64,000 nt of DNA, taken from positions 672,001 to 736,000 of the forward strand of contig JAMWET010003419.1 in the NCBI GenBank assembly GCA_024036415.1. The letters are read 5' to 3'. The notes under the pieces were generated by a model. It made no database searches and was not told the origin of the DNA. It saw only the letters and a list, made by a program, of their open reading frames with translations. How positions within the stretch are numbered: the stretch's first letter is position 1; each line of letters begins with the position of its first letter. Source of the stretch: Prochilodus magdalenae. Lineage: Eukaryota > Chordata > Actinopteri > Characiformes > Prochilodontidae. The position numbers were made by a program, and so were the translations under genes. This document shows positions 1 through 11,100 of this stretch, piece by piece.

Positions 1-48
1 GGAGGGGGCGCTCTTCATGCACGATGATGTGCGAGGTTTCAGGTTTGA

Positions 49-54
49 TTTATT
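49..54 (-). terminator. candidate poly(A) signal AATAAA (distal)
   Basis: An exact AATAAA hexamer on the minus strand, about 190 nt after the rims2 stop codon. The cleavage site would fall within about 30 nt, close to or beyond the window edge. Confidence 0.4.
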
Positions 55-98
55 ATCATCGTTATTCTTTTGTTTTTTGCGAGCAAACACAGGACCGC

Positions 99-104
99 TT
101 TATT
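99..104 (-). terminator. candidate poly(A) signal AATAAA (proximal)
   Basis: An exact AATAAA hexamer on the minus strand, about 140 nt after the rims2 stop codon. The next downstream stretch on the minus strand (plus-strand 60-80, rich in t) reads A-rich there, so a GT-rich downstream element is not obvious. Confidence 0.4.
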
Positions 105-242
105 TTCACCCCTAAGAAACAGGCTCAGAAGACACAACACCAAGCATGCAGTGTGTTACCGGGGGGAGGGGCGCGACCCGTCGCAAAATCTGAAAACTCC
201 CGCCCACTTGCTGCTACAACAACGCTACCGATCAGCGCACCG

Positions 243-458
243 CTACGAACGACCGAATGGTCCAGACCCGCTGTCCAGAGAAGACTGGGAAGCTCTTCTA
301 GTCAAGGGGGCCAACGTCGGGTCCACCAACGAAGAAGGAGGAAAGAGCTTGAACCAGCCAATCACCATGTTGGACAAGTCCAGCTCGTCTAAAAGTATCT
401 GCACGGCTCCCATAAAAGATTTATGGTCCATTCGCCCATAGTCTCCCCACACGATGAT
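243..458 (-). CDS. rims2: RIM2 last coding exon: C-terminal half of C2B and tail
   Basis: The acceptor is cctatcag at 466-459 and the exon opens in phase 0 with IIVWGDYGRMDHKSF. It codes for 71 residues and ends with TAG at 245-243. The first part holds the last C2B beta strands and the helix ILLDELDLSNMVIGW. The end is the conserved RIM tail LTRRASQSSLDSGSGPFGRS. In RIM proteins the C2B domain does not bind calcium; it contacts liprin-alpha, synaptotagmin and PI(4,5)P2 (family knowledge). The exon is shared by the long and the short (gamma) products. The RRASQSS segment looks like a basophilic kinase site (inference). Confidence 0.95.
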   Translation of the reverse strand: MIVWGDYGRMDHKSFMGAVQILLDELDLSNMVIGWFKLFPPSSLVDPTLAPLTRRASQSSLDSGSGPFGRS

Positions 459-791
459 CTGATAGGAAAAAGGGAATGGCTGTTAGTTAGTTAGTGTTAG
501 TAAAAATACACCATTACCGTACTCTATATGTTCAACGAGTGGCTTATAAGGATTCTTGGCACTGTTGCGATACAAAACCAGGATCTACCAATTACAGAAA
601 AAAAACACACAGCAATAAAACTTGGAAGACACAACTCTGGAACCTTTTATACACTGATAGACAGTATTCCGGAAGTATAGAGCGTAACTTGTGATTACAA
701 CATCATCCCATCGTATCTAAGATAGAAGACTGACATGGCAGAAGGAACACCAGTTAAAGTCTTAATAGTGCATAGTGAACTAGATCCTCAC
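459..791 (-). other. rims2 intron, 333 nt
   Basis: Intron between the two C2B exons ending at 792 and starting at 458. The donor is gtgagg and the acceptor cctatcag. It is AT-rich and nothing else is recognisable in it. Confidence 0.85.
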
Positions 792-931
792 CTGTAAGAC
801 CTTTCCTCCTGGACTCTCCTCAAATGACAGTTGCTGCTGGTAAAGAGGGTCCAAAGTTTTGCGTGCTACTTTCGTTTTCTTTTTGGCTATGCAGGCTCCA
901 TTCTCCAAAAGATAGACCTTCACGTAAGGGG
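792..931 (-). CDS. rims2: RIM2 exon: middle of the C2B domain
   Basis: A 140-nt exon with acceptor ttttcacccag and donor gtgagg after CAG. It opens with two bases that complete an alanine codon, then reads PYVKVYLLENGACIAKKKTK and continues VARKTLDPLYQQQLSFEESP to GKVLQ. The basic run AKKKTKVARK is the polybasic strand typical of RIM C2B and is thought to bind phosphoinositide. The RIM families I recall have one Gln fewer or another residue in the LYQQ.L stretch; LYQQQL here is a small local change. The exon is common to all isoforms. Confidence 0.95.
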
Positions 932-1025
932 CTGGGTGAAAACAGAAGGGGATGACAATTTAGATACAGGCATGGGTTTATTAGGATGTCAGTGGTACTA
1001 TTCAGTGATCCAACCGGACTCCTAC
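932..1025 (-). other. rims2 intron, 94 nt
   Basis: A very short intron inside C2B. Its donor is gtagga and its acceptor ttttcacccag with a pyrimidine-rich tract before it. Introns of this size are usual in fish. Confidence 0.85.
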
Positions 1026-1127
1026 CTGGCAGTGCCTTGGATCCTGGTTTCCCCACGAGGCCTCTGGCCCGTATGACTTCCACCTCCAGAGCTCCTTTCT
1101 TCTCCACCATTCCGATCTGAATATCGC
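1026..1127 (-). CDS. rims2: RIM2 exon: start of the C2B domain
   Basis: A 102-nt exon with acceptor ccatatatag and donor gtagga. It completes a glycine codon and reads DIQIGMVEKKGALEVEVIRA, then RGLVGKPGSKALP, ending on the first base of the next alanine codon. This is the first strand and top loop of C2B. The loop RGLVGKPGSKALPAPYVK lacks the aspartates that hold calcium in calcium-binding C2 domains, in keeping with the calcium-independent C2B of RIMs. The start of C2B is residue ~145 of the short form. Confidence 0.95.
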
Positions 1128-1242
1128 CTATATATGGAACGAAATAATACAAAATTAATGATATAGCAAGTTCATAGCACAGCATTTGTTCTACGATTGC
1201 AGCCTTTTAGAGGCAAGAATGTTTTTAAGTTTTAACTCTTAC
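1128..1242 (-). other. rims2 intron, 115 nt
   Basis: Short intron between the pre-C2B exon and the first C2B exon. Its donor is a strong gtaagag; the acceptor ccatatatag is weak in pyrimidines. Confidence 0.85.
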
Positions 1243-1355
1243 CCATAGGAGGTGTGGCCAAAGTCTGTCTGCCCACCAGCTGGGCAGGGCCTAATCCATC
1301 TAGGAAGTCACTGAACTGGCTGTCTGAAGACAGTCTCACTCCAGGGAAAATGAGG
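1243..1355 (-). CDS. rims2: RIM2 exon: pre-C2B linker (SQFSDFLDGLGPAQ)
   Basis: A 113-nt exon with acceptor cttatttcag and donor gtaagag. After one base that completes an asparagine it reads LIFPGVRLSSDSQFSDFLDG, then LGPAQLVGRQTLATPPM, ending on the first base of a glycine. The SDFLDGLGPAQ-VGRQTLAT block is shared by all four RIM genes and lies directly before C2B. The exon is used by long and short isoforms. Confidence 0.95.
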
Positions 1356-1824
1356 CTGAAATAAGGACAGCCTTGGTTACTGAAACTCTCAGATTCACAA
1401 ACACATGGAATAGTACATGATATGAGCAATGATTATGATTGAGCAGGATTATGGTTTAATTGAGCTGGATTTGTTTTACTGGAGGAGGTAGATTATAACT
1501 TTTTACACTAGTAAGGTAAGTATATGTGAAAAAGCCTGGATGTATGTGCCATCAAGATACTTGACAATAACAAAGCATAAACGTGTCCGTAAACAGGTTT
1601 TGTTATTCCATTAGTGTGAGGTAGGTGGTGACAGGACTCCTATTTACTGAGGGAGCTTAGGATTCAACCCATTACCAAAGACCATTCTCTTTACAGTTTG
1701 CACTAGCATTGTACAGACATTACGGGATCTCAGAGGTACTTATTTAAACTACAATACATCCTCAGGTAAAAGGAATCCAGCTCCATTAAGGTATGTGATT
1801 TGTCAGCATGTGTGTGATACTAAC
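1356..1824 (-). other. rims2 intron, 469 nt
   Basis: Intron with donor gttagt, weaker than consensus, and acceptor cttatttcag. The content is AT-rich without a recognised repeat or second exon. Confidence 0.8.
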
Positions 1825-1966
1825 TTTCCCTCTGAGCTAAAGCTATTCATGCTTCCGTCTGTGGACTCGCGACTGGCCTGCCGGGTCATCCTGTTTCTCA
1901 TCTCCACAGCCAGGCCCGTTTCTGTGCTCCTCTGAATCGTGCTGCGCAACTTCTTCCCTCCGGCTT
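1825..1966 (-). CDS. rims2: RIM2 exon: common linker exon (QRSTETGLAVEMRN)
   Basis: A 142-nt exon with acceptor ttgtctctctgcag and donor gttagt. Two opening bases complete a glutamate, followed by AGGKKLRSTIQRSTETGLAV and EMRNRMTRQASRESTDGSMN, ending SFSSEG plus two bases of an asparagine codon. The STETGLAVEM motif is a RIM-family signature also found in RIM3 and RIM4. This is the first exon shared by the long form (from the exon at 29 kb) and RIM2-gamma (from the exon at 6.4 kb). Both upstream exons end after one base of the codon, so either junction gives glutamate. Confidence 0.95.
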
Positions 1967-3263
1967 CTGCAGAGAGACAAAGGAAGAGAAAATGAGATTA
2001 TCAGTCATGGTTTCAGAGTGAATTTCTGTGCTGCTCTGGGATGTAGGAAGAGGCACTGGAATTGCATGCCAGTGAAAAAATGGACTAGCCATAAGACTTA
2101 TCAAAAACTCAACAATTAGAGAATATTAGGTTGGCTCACTAGTTACGTAAATTCTATAAAGTAGATGCGCAGCACCCTGGTAGTGCATTTTTCTTCTAGC
2201 TGCTCATCACCCACCAACATGCCACCACCATGTTGCTACCATTGCTATGTTGAGAATGGTCCGCCACCTAGACGTTGCTTAGTAGCGGCAGTCTCATTTT
2301 TCCCCTTTCCATTGATGGATGGGACATGGGGGCTGATTAACTCTCTGTCCTCAATACTGTACTTTAATTGTAAGTCTGAACGTGCAACTGTATATTAAGG
2401 TTTTCAGGAAAATACGGCAAATAATAAACTCGCTACAAGGTACCTGCTTCACATAAACTAGTAAAGATGATTACTTGATACAAGTCTTGTATCTCAAGTG
2501 TTTCATAGAGAATAATAGTGTAGTTTTGTTATTAGCTGCAGGCATTTTATAGAAGTTAACCTCTACTAAAAACCTGTAAGCTTCAAATAAAGAATCTGTC
2601 GTTACTGCAAAACCTTCAGGTTGTAGGGCAGAACTGTGATGTGACAATCAGTAAATGTGATGTTTAAAAGAAAGAAGCAAAAAAAAAAAAAAAAAACTTG
2701 AAACAGATTTTTGTAGCTAGCTAGCGTATTAGCTAATATGGCTTAAGTTTTAGATCAAATTTGTTTAGGAAATGTAATCTGGAAGCATGCATACTATCGC
2801 CAGTGTTTTAAGTTGTTTTGCCTTTGAACACTGCGTTTACTGAACATCGTAAATGTCCACCAGGCTCAAAAAAAAAAAATTCTTCTGAAAAACTTGTATG
2901 AAGTAGTATTGAATCTGGTGCCGCTGTAAGCTGTGCATGCCCATAGCAAAACTGACGCACCAAGGTGGTAAGGTTTATCAAAGATTATTACTTGCTGGAA
3001 TAAATGACGAAAGTGCTTTTATGATCAGCATAAATTTAACGAGTCGTTGGTTTCGAAGTCAAGTGGAGTAGCAAGTCAGTCAACATGCCACTGAAGTTGC
3101 GGACTCAAGTCGCCAACGCTGGTGTACAGTAAAAAAATCAGTTCTACTGGCAGGGGGAAAGCAAAACAGACAAGGCAATGGGCAGCTACTTCTAATGCTT
3201 GGTGCTTATTGTGTTACCAGTGCCCTTTGGTACAAGACAGAATGCAACACACTCATTTTCATT

Positions 3264-3294
3264 GCGCGCGCGCACGCACACACACACACACACA
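3264..3294. repeat. (GC)n(AC)n microsatellite
   Basis: About 31 bp of alternating purine-pyrimidine sequence, first GC then AC units, in an intron. Such tracts mutate readily and can adopt Z-DNA; no function is implied. Confidence 0.85.
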
Positions 3295-3445
3295 TTCAGT
3301 GCTCCTCTGGGTTTCCTCAGTTGATGCAAGACGACAGCTGACTTGCTATATCAGACCTGCTGCTCATCTTGGGTTGGGGAAGTGACAGGCACTGTGCACC
3401 CACACGTGACCCTACTACTGCTCTGCTCAGCCCTGTGCCACTGTG

Positions 3446-3464
3446 CCCCCCCCCCCCCGCCCCC
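3446..3464. repeat. C homopolymer run
   Basis: Thirteen Cs, one G, then five Cs in an intron. It is a G-run on the transcribed rims2 strand and is likely length-variable. Confidence 0.8.
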
Positions 3465-4582
3465 TTCATGTCCAGCCTAAACAACTGGTTCCAGACATCA
3501 CACAATCCACAGCAAGGACTTTAGGTCTTTAAACTTTAGGCTACTATTCAGCTGCTACTATAAAATAGTCTTACTGACACTGCACAGTGAAATGGATCAA
3601 CAGAGCATTCTTTGTGCTACTGTGTTTCCAATCACTGTATAAAAGCTCTGTGCTGCCTGTATTGGTAGATACACTGCAGTAGTTTCTGAATGACTGTCAG
3701 GAATATGAGAGTACACACGGTTAGGAAAGCACTTACTATTGATTGGGTTCATCAGAGTAATGACAAAATGCCACTGATGTTTAAAACATTCCTATCATTA
3801 GTTTTACTTGTTCAACAAAAACAAACCAAAAACAAAAAACAAATCACAACTTTTTACTTTTATCAGATCACAACACAACAGCAATGAGAAATCAGATTTA
3901 ACATTATTTTTTGTGCCGAGGCTTAAGAATGTTGTGTGACCGGTTTTCCAAACACAGGTTAAGCCTATGCCTAGACAGAACTTGTAATGTAATTTAGTTC
4001 GGCAGTTTGTTTACTTCATGATCAAGAAACAAACCAGAAGCCTGTATTGTTATCACTTTAGAGATCCCAAGTGGCGCTCCATCCATTTTACAGCTACCTT
4101 CCAACATTCCAGTTAGGGAATGAATAATTTATCACTTTAGGGACTGCACAGAGGCTGACCAATGACTTCCTGCTAATGTGATTTACACTGTGATTATAAG
4201 CTTAACACCACAACTAATCTATCTGCTAATGTTACTGACTGTAGAACACAATTAGAATGTAAATTATTTTTCAGTTTTTTATAACTTGTTGATGGACAAA
4301 GGCAGCACTGGGTACCTTGTGTTTGGACAATCAAGATGAGCACACTGTCAGAAACAAACATAAACCTGTATTTCTCCGCAGAGCTTTGGGTGGCTCTGGA
4401 GGTGAGACTGGCTGTCATCTTTAACTACACGAATGCATGTGCTAATGAGATAATGCAGATATATTGTTTCTCAAGGACACACAGTTTCTTTTCAGGTAAA
4501 TATTTTTGTAGGCAGACATTCTGAGATAGATGCCAGGACATGGGAATGGTTTTACCACCACATGTGCACTCCTTGAAATACA

Positions 4583-4632
4583 GCATCACCCGCCTCACTC
4601 TAAACTCGCATCACCCGGCTCACTCTAAACAG
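4583..4632. repeat. Two-copy 25-bp tandem duplication
   Basis: The unit starting gcatcacccg and ending with ctcactctaaa(c) occurs twice back to back with about three mismatches. It is a small local duplication in an intron. Confidence 0.75.
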
Positions 4633-5269
4633 CAGACGAGCACAACAAACCGATTCTGAAGAAACGTTGGGAAAACATTGACCACATAAACCCTCCAGTG
4701 ACAACAGAGCCGCAATCCAGTAATCACAACTGCCTTGGCTAATCAGCATTGGTAACGTTAATGCCCTTGTTAATAGGGTCATAATTACCTCCAAGAGATA
4801 AACTCATTTCCAAATTAGAGTCTATTGGCTGGCTCGTCATAATTATGCTTTTTTTAACCTCCATTAAATCTGATGAAGCTGAATGAAGCCTATCTATATT
4901 AACCGGGCCGAGGAAAGAGCATTAGCATTGGTGCTAGTGTTTGTTACTGATGCTATTAGGCAAGATTACAAATTGGATTTGGGACACTGCAGTTAAGTCT
5001 TTCTTTTATCGACAAAGTCCATTCTCATTTTAACAAGATTAAATATATCAACAACTGCTGAAGATTTTTTTCTTCATCCCCCCTGTATCTTATTAACGCC
5101 AAGCAGCTCAGAGAGAAAAAAAGGAGCAAGCTGGAAGCTTCAAGGTCAGGGTAACCAGCAGCACAAGCTAGGGTTATTCCATCCTAACATCATCAATAAA
5201 AGCTAGGAAAAGATATAGCAACATCATATTCCAGTCATTTTCATTCATATGCACACTGAAAGTATGGTG

Positions 5270-5745
5270 CTGATGCATCGGTACATGGACCTGGTTCAGC
5301 ACATCTCACCAAAACCAGCTAAACGATGATCTCCATGGACGACAATCACTCTGCACTTTACATTAGCATTTTATACTTGCACATATAGACTGACCTAGTG
5401 TTATCTTCCTCTATATTGTATATCGGTAGTGTATATATCTATATATATATCTATATTCTATGCCCTGTATATACCCTGCATCTCTCATCTACCTTACCAT
5501 AGTGATATATGGAAATGTGTACATCTGCATATATCATAGTTTTTATAAACTTTATTTTACTGTTATATAAAACTGTATATTAGTATAAACAGAGATTTTG
5601 TGCTTAGTATTGTATATTTTTTGTCTAATGTATATTTTTTGTATTTAGGTACTGTAAGGGACTACGCACCTAAGTTTTTCACTCACCTTCACACCTGTGA
5701 AAATGTGACGTGACAATGAAAGTGATTTAATTTGATTTAAGTTTC
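5270..5745 (+). mobile_element. LINE-like 3' end fragment
   Basis: An AT-rich stretch with ctgcactttaca, many tatata runs and a terminus reading gacgtgacaatgaaagtga followed by a (tttaattt/gattt) tail. This is the look of the 3' ends of fish LINE elements, which often finish in gtgacaataaag plus a short tandem tail. No reverse-transcriptase reading frame is left. The family and left border are not determined, and a simple AT-rich region remains possible. Confidence 0.4.
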
Positions 5746-6390
5746 AGCAACTAGCATTTGAATTAGCATCACATGCTTATACAGGAAATGTTACTGCATA
5801 TCCTCCCAAGAGAACATCATTGTCCTGAAGGACTGGTTTTGCAAGACCAGGAATTGTAAAGGTACACTGAAAACAGTCTGTTACTACTACTACTAAACTA
5901 CATGTTGCAAGTCATTTCCAAACTGGAGCCAAGGAAATATGGCACAACATATTTTTCCATGCAGTTTATATGCATCTCAAATCACAATAATTTCAAATCA
6001 TTATATGAATAATAATTACATCAACAACTTGCATTAATGGGCCCCCAGACACACAAGCACAATCACTGAATTTCTCAACCTGAAAGCAAAGAAACAGCTT
6101 CACACTTTGCATGCGCAACAAACAACTTAGTATTTCACTACTAAAGGTAATCTCAGTTCAAAGCAGCAGTCACGTTTTGACATTTCCTCAAAACTCAATA
6201 TTCATACAAGCCACAGTAAATGGAGGCCACCAGTAGGCATCTACATTCACAATACGCAACCATGCCATACCACCCTTGACTGACCCTGCCAATGTCAATT
6301 CCAAGCCTTCATCAATAGATGCCTATTCAAGACGTGAATGGACGCTACAGCAATTTGTCTCATTCAGACCAGCACGCTCCATGTCCTTAC

Positions 6391-6550
6391 CTCCGTCCTC
6401 CTCGTCGAAGGAGTTCATGCAGGGGAAATAGACGGCCAGTGCCTCAAACGAGGCCGAAAGACTCATGCGGCTTTGGGACCGCTGCATACGGCCGTTCCCT
6501 CCACCTCCGCTGGCCGATCCGGTGCTGCCATCATGGCTCTGTCTGCCCAT
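6391..6550 (-). CDS. rims2: RIM2-gamma alternative first coding exon
   Basis: This is the start of the short RIM2-gamma isoform. The ATG at 6550-6548 sits in ACCATGG, a perfect Kozak context. The 160-nt coding part gives 53 residues: MGRQSHDGSTGSASGGGG, then MQRSQSRMSLSASFEALA, VYFPCMNSFDEEDG and one base of the next codon, with a strong donor gtaagg. The second half closely resembles the N-terminus I recall for RIM4-gamma (SASFEALAIYFPCMNSFDDED). Joined to 1966, 1355, 1127, 931 and 458 it predicts a 290-residue protein. The in-frame Met at residue 22 (MQRSQ) is a possible second start. RIM2-gamma lacks the zinc finger, PDZ and C2A domains. The Ser/Arg-rich N-terminus has no recognised domain. 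Confidence 0.9.
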
Positions 6551-6900
6551 GGTCACTTTCCTACTTCTGCTTCAAACAAGCTTAAATGGTACCGGCCTCT
6601 GGCACTTTCAGCTGAGCGAGACAAGCTGTGGTCGACTAGCTGCTTCAAAAAGGCACGAAAGCCCATAGACAATAATGTTCAATGGAGTTTAATGAAGATA
6701 GATGGTCCTTTTTCTATTAGTCTGAGCTCCCTTGAGTATGCAGCACTAAAGTCTATGCGCTCTGAGCTGCGTGCCCGTCTCAGCTCCTCTCCTTTCTACA
6801 GCGCACACACATAGTAGGGGGAGGGGAGCAAAGCCCCCCCCTTCGCTCCTCCTCCCACAGCCAATCAGAGAATGTGCTGAGGATGAGCACCTCGAATGGT
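6551..6900 (-). promoter_or_regulatory. Likely internal promoter and 5' UTR of RIM2-gamma
   Basis: Region directly upstream of the gamma start on the minus strand. It is richer in G+C than the flanking introns. It carries a GC-box-like purine block (tagggggaggggagc at 6816-6830), a C-run at 6833-6840 and an inverted CCAAT box (ccaatcag on the plus strand at 6861). No TATA box at a sensible distance was seen. The transcription start is unknown. The evidence is composition plus position; the existence of a gamma promoter follows from the first exon. Confidence 0.5.
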
Positions 6901-7324
6901 CCTCCGGGTGCATGAGCTCTACCCAGAGATACAGCAACAGAGAGTGTGGGGCCATTAGGAGTGTCAGCATCCCCTCCTCTGCCCCCTGACGTTCAGAATG
7001 GCCAAGGGCCACATGCCAGTCACTCACAGTTCACGTGCTGTGCAAAAACACACACATACACAAGGTGTGAGCCCTCCCTCCCCCATTTACTTATCTGTTC
7101 TCCCCCTGTCATGACAAACAGAGCCTGCTGTTTGTCTTCCTATAATTACAAATCTCTCACCTCATCCTACTACCGATCCATCATTTCCCAGCCTGCGTGT
7201 TCGCCAACGTGAACACTTCTACGAATGGACTCTGTTTATTTTAGAGCTTATTCTAATACACAATAAACTAAAAACAGATCATTTCAACTATATTTACAAT
7301 AATAACTTGCACAATGGAGATTTG

Positions 7325-7330
<6 letters not shown>

Positions 7331-7392
<62 letters not shown>
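7331..7392. repeat. (AT)n microsatellite
   Basis: About 31 uninterrupted AT units in the long intron. It can extrude as a hairpin and is probably polymorphic. Confidence 0.95.
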
Positions 7393-7396
<4 letters not shown>

Positions 7397-7864
7397 ATTT
7401 TGAGCACAACAGAAGTTCATCTAACAATAAGAAGGATATAGGATTATAAAAAAGGGCTTGCTTGTGAAATATTAAGAGTAAATTTAATATTTATAATACA
7501 ACTGTTACAGCTCGGTTTATCATTCTGGGCACACCCTATTTTAGCTTCTGTAAAAAAGTTATGTTTTTTCCTTAATAAATCATCATTGAAAACAAGTGCA
7601 AAGAAAACAAGTATCCCCAAAAATGTTTTTGGCATTCAGTGTTGGTGTTTTTTTTTCAAAATTATTATTCTTCTAAGCTATTTTGGTGCATTTCTGTTGG
7701 CCAATAAAAAATGTTTTTTTTTTTTTTGGATAATTTGATGTAGTTTACCTTATAATGTATAACGTATATAATAACATGATAATGCAATAATGTACACTAA
7801 AATGAAAGTTATAGGCCTTAATATACTTATGAAGGTAGGCACCTAGGCACCAGCACAACAGACT

Positions 7865-8150
7865 TCATTAAAGAAAGCAAGGAGAGGGTAAGAGCTCTAA
7901 TGCTTATTGATTTCTCGAGGATGCCAAGCCTATTACACAATTATGACCTTTACACAAAGAGCTGGCTGCTTTGAAGGAACTCGTCTGAAGGAAAGGGTGT
8001 GAAATCACTGGGAAATGGGAGAGTACAGAGGAAAGACTAATTGCAAAGATTCATTAAAGGATGAATATCTGATTTAAGAGAAAAAGCTATCCTTTTATCC
8101 GGTTACTGATAACCTGCCCCTGGAGGTTTACGGACTGCTAGGTCCAAAGC
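7865..8150. promoter_or_regulatory. Candidate conserved non-coding block
   Basis: A block less AT-rich than its flanks, with few homopolymers. It includes attatgaccttta, which resembles a nuclear-receptor half site, and several attaa/taatt cores. It codes for nothing recognisable. It is called only from texture; conservation was not tested. Confidence 0.25.
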
Positions 8151-11100
8151 TCTTTTCATAATATAAGAAGAAATATGTTTAATGACTTTTACAGTACATT
8201 AGTCTGTGTTAAATTAGCCATACTGCTAGTGGCTCATAAATACTATTTAGTGCATCAGTGCTAAATACGATGTTTCTCATTTATTTCAGTATATGACTGG
8301 GTGTTGTAAGATACCGTATCCTGCTCTATACTGGAAGATACTGGCACTTACACATTTTTGTGATTATACAATTGATTATACCATTTATTTATTTTTATTA
8401 TCAGAGATTGAGACACATATGGCATATATAACATAAAAGTGTATTTATACCAATACATTTGCTTAGGGTTCCTTGTCGTCATAGTTCTTTTTGGTAGTAG
8501 CTTGGCTAACAAAGTGTTATAATAAGTGTCATCAGCCTGAATAGCATAGCCATTTACAGAGAAATAGGGCAACAGTTTAACCCAGTATGAAACTGAAATA
8601 CTGTATTGTGATTATTTCGCTTTATTTTGTGAGTGTGATGTGCCGTCCAGTATACTGAAAACACACTAATGAACTCCAGATTTGAAGGAATGGCCTGCCT
8701 TATTTTCTGTGGTCTAACAACCATGTTAAAATGCAGGCTTTCTATTCAGTTCAAGTGCCATTAATGTTGTTCTTTTTAAACTCCATTGAGCACCTTCTTA
8801 AGACACTTTGTTAGTACCATGCATTATTCTGACCCCACAATGCACTTGTTTGATTCTACTGAGCTGTACTACAGCTGCCAGCATACTCTCATTGTTGGGT
8901 CTTTTGCCAAATGTCAGTCTACAGCAAGCTCTAAAACAACACAGGACGGTGCGGAGGGTGGAGATGTTTTGACAGGCTGAGCTGTTCCCAGAGTAAAGCG
9001 ACAAGTGCCTTTGCTTCAAGGAAACTGACACAGCAGCTGTGCCAACCTGACAATTACTGTGATCATCACTCATGCATATGGAGCAAATATGTTCTCCTGC
9101 CATAGGGCATGCTCAAAACATATCAAACGGTTTACAGTGTGCATATAACACAAACCAGACCATTCACATATTAAACTATAAAGGACCATTCACTAAAACC
9201 ACAAGCGGTTTCTCTCGGTTGCTCTAAAGACCACGTTTTGGTATCTTTGTTTTTAGGGGCTTTACAGTTGGATGTTTTTGTAAGATCATCTTTATCAGTG
9301 AATAGAATTCTGTATTAACGTAAGACTGCTAGTATAACACAGAAGGAAGGGAAGTTGTATGGTAAATAACCTCACTTTGATTTGGCCGTAACTCTTCTGA
9401 AATCCTAAAAGAAAAAAGAAGGTTTAAAGACTTGCCCTGAGAAACTATGCCTAGATGGATCTAATAATAATTCTAGCAGTTTAGGACTGTTAATGGACTT
9501 TATGATTTCTGTATACATATTCACTCACACAAATGTCTAGTGCTATCCAGAATCATGTGAATTTAAACAGACTATTTTCTCTTCAGAGAGAAAAAAAGTA
9601 ACAAAAACCACTCCCATTCAGCAGCTACATACATGCTAATAATGCTAACCATTTACATTTAATTGTGATGGTTTTGATGAGAGAATTCTAAAAGTATGAT
9701 TTTTTTATAATATATTTTATTTTGGGGTGCATTTCATTCTCATGTATGGCCACATGACTCTAGCTTAACCTAAAAAAAAAAAAAACAAAACAAAAAAAAA
9801 AAGACATTTCTAAAATACTGATTATACTGCATGGTGAGAATTTTGAACGAAGGCAGACAGCAAGAGCTTATACCAACTAACCACAGCTAAGTTACTGCAA
9901 CTGTTATTCGGAATAGCTCCTGTTACTTAGTCAATGAATGTGTTTCTGCTTCTGTTTTTATTTATTATATGATGGCCCTACATTGTAGAACAACAACTTG
10001 GCCTGACTTCATAAGGTGTACAACTGCGTACTGGTTGTCTTGGCCAACACTTGCATATTCGCATTTCAACAACAGGTGAAGAGGATACGTTTGATCAGTC
10101 AGTGAATAAATTACTCGTTCAGTACCACTTAGTGTCTGGCTGCGTGTTCACTTGCGTATAAAGACACTTTTACAATATCAGACTTGCTTGATGCTAAGCA
10201 GATAGTTAACAAACAAGTTCAATTGCACAGATAACTAAGATTACTAAAATTAAAAATAATTCAAGAGGACTGTTGACTGTGCAGAGGATGTTAGTAAAGA
10301 ATGGGAAAAAAGGAAATAAAACCCAACCATGCATAAGTAAGCGCTGATTAATTACACTATGCTGGAATGTCCCGAAATGGGTTTACAGGTCAGTTAAAGC
10401 CATATGGCATTGAGTCACAGAAGTCAGTGTTGCTCATACAAAGCTCATACAAATTTGGTCACATAAATACACAGATGTCATGTGACCAAACAATACTGCA
10501 AATGAATAATGAATGTTTTGTAATGTGTGGTATTACAAAGAGTTTATAAATGTAATATTTACAAATGTCTAGGAAGTCAGAAAGACTGGGATGAGGCAAC
10601 GTTTTTTTTAACAGCTACTTGGAGGAATACGACAGGATTTTTCAACTGAATATCCATCAGGTGCTGAAGCAAGGGCCCACTGCCTGTTTTTTTATAAGTG
10701 GGTTGTAAGGTCAACATTGTCACTGTACAGGAAAACTGCAACGCAATTACTGTCTGTGGTAATAAACCATATACTACTGATTGGAATAATGCTAAATAAC
10801 AGGAGTATCTCTGTAAGGATGCAAAAAATGCACTTCCACGGATCTCTGTAGCATATTAGTTAGCATTTCAAAGATTAGTCCTCCTTACAATGCCTATTTA
10901 TAAAAGCTCTTTTAATTAATTCAAAATTTGCTCATCTGGGACAGTGACAACAATTCAATTACTAGGCAGTATGTGTATCAAGTGCCAAAGAGGCACTCAG
11001 ACGCAGTGTCTGAGCGAAATGAAAAGCAAATGTCAAGCATGCGTCATTAGGATAGTGAGCTAGGGCGTTAGCATATTAAGTTGCATGTAAATTCTGCTCT

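Larger units (their letters stand above)
1..242 (-). other. rims2: rims2 3' UTR (partial)
   Basis: Sequence directly after the stop codon in the direction of transcription. On the minus strand it contains AATAAA at 104-99 and again at 54-49, about 140 and 190 nt after the stop. Either could serve as the poly(A) signal of a short 3' UTR. The UTR may also continue beyond the window. Plus-strand open frames here are chance frames. Confidence 0.6.
1967..6390 (-). other. rims2 intron after the gamma first exon (4.4 kb)
   Basis: Intron of RIM2-gamma, and the last part of the 27-kb intron of the long form. It holds a GC/AC microsatellite near 3264, a C-run near 3446, a short tandem duplication near 4583 and a LINE-like tail at about 5270-5745. 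A block near 4680-4870 has several TAAT-type homeodomain core motifs and may be a regulatory element. No other exon was recognised. Confidence 0.75.

Noticed and set aside
6338..6814. A 158-codon plus-strand frame, the second longest in the window
   Set aside because: It lies antisense to the RIM2-gamma first exon and its promoter; it is open because that region is less AT-rich, and it has no recognised domain.
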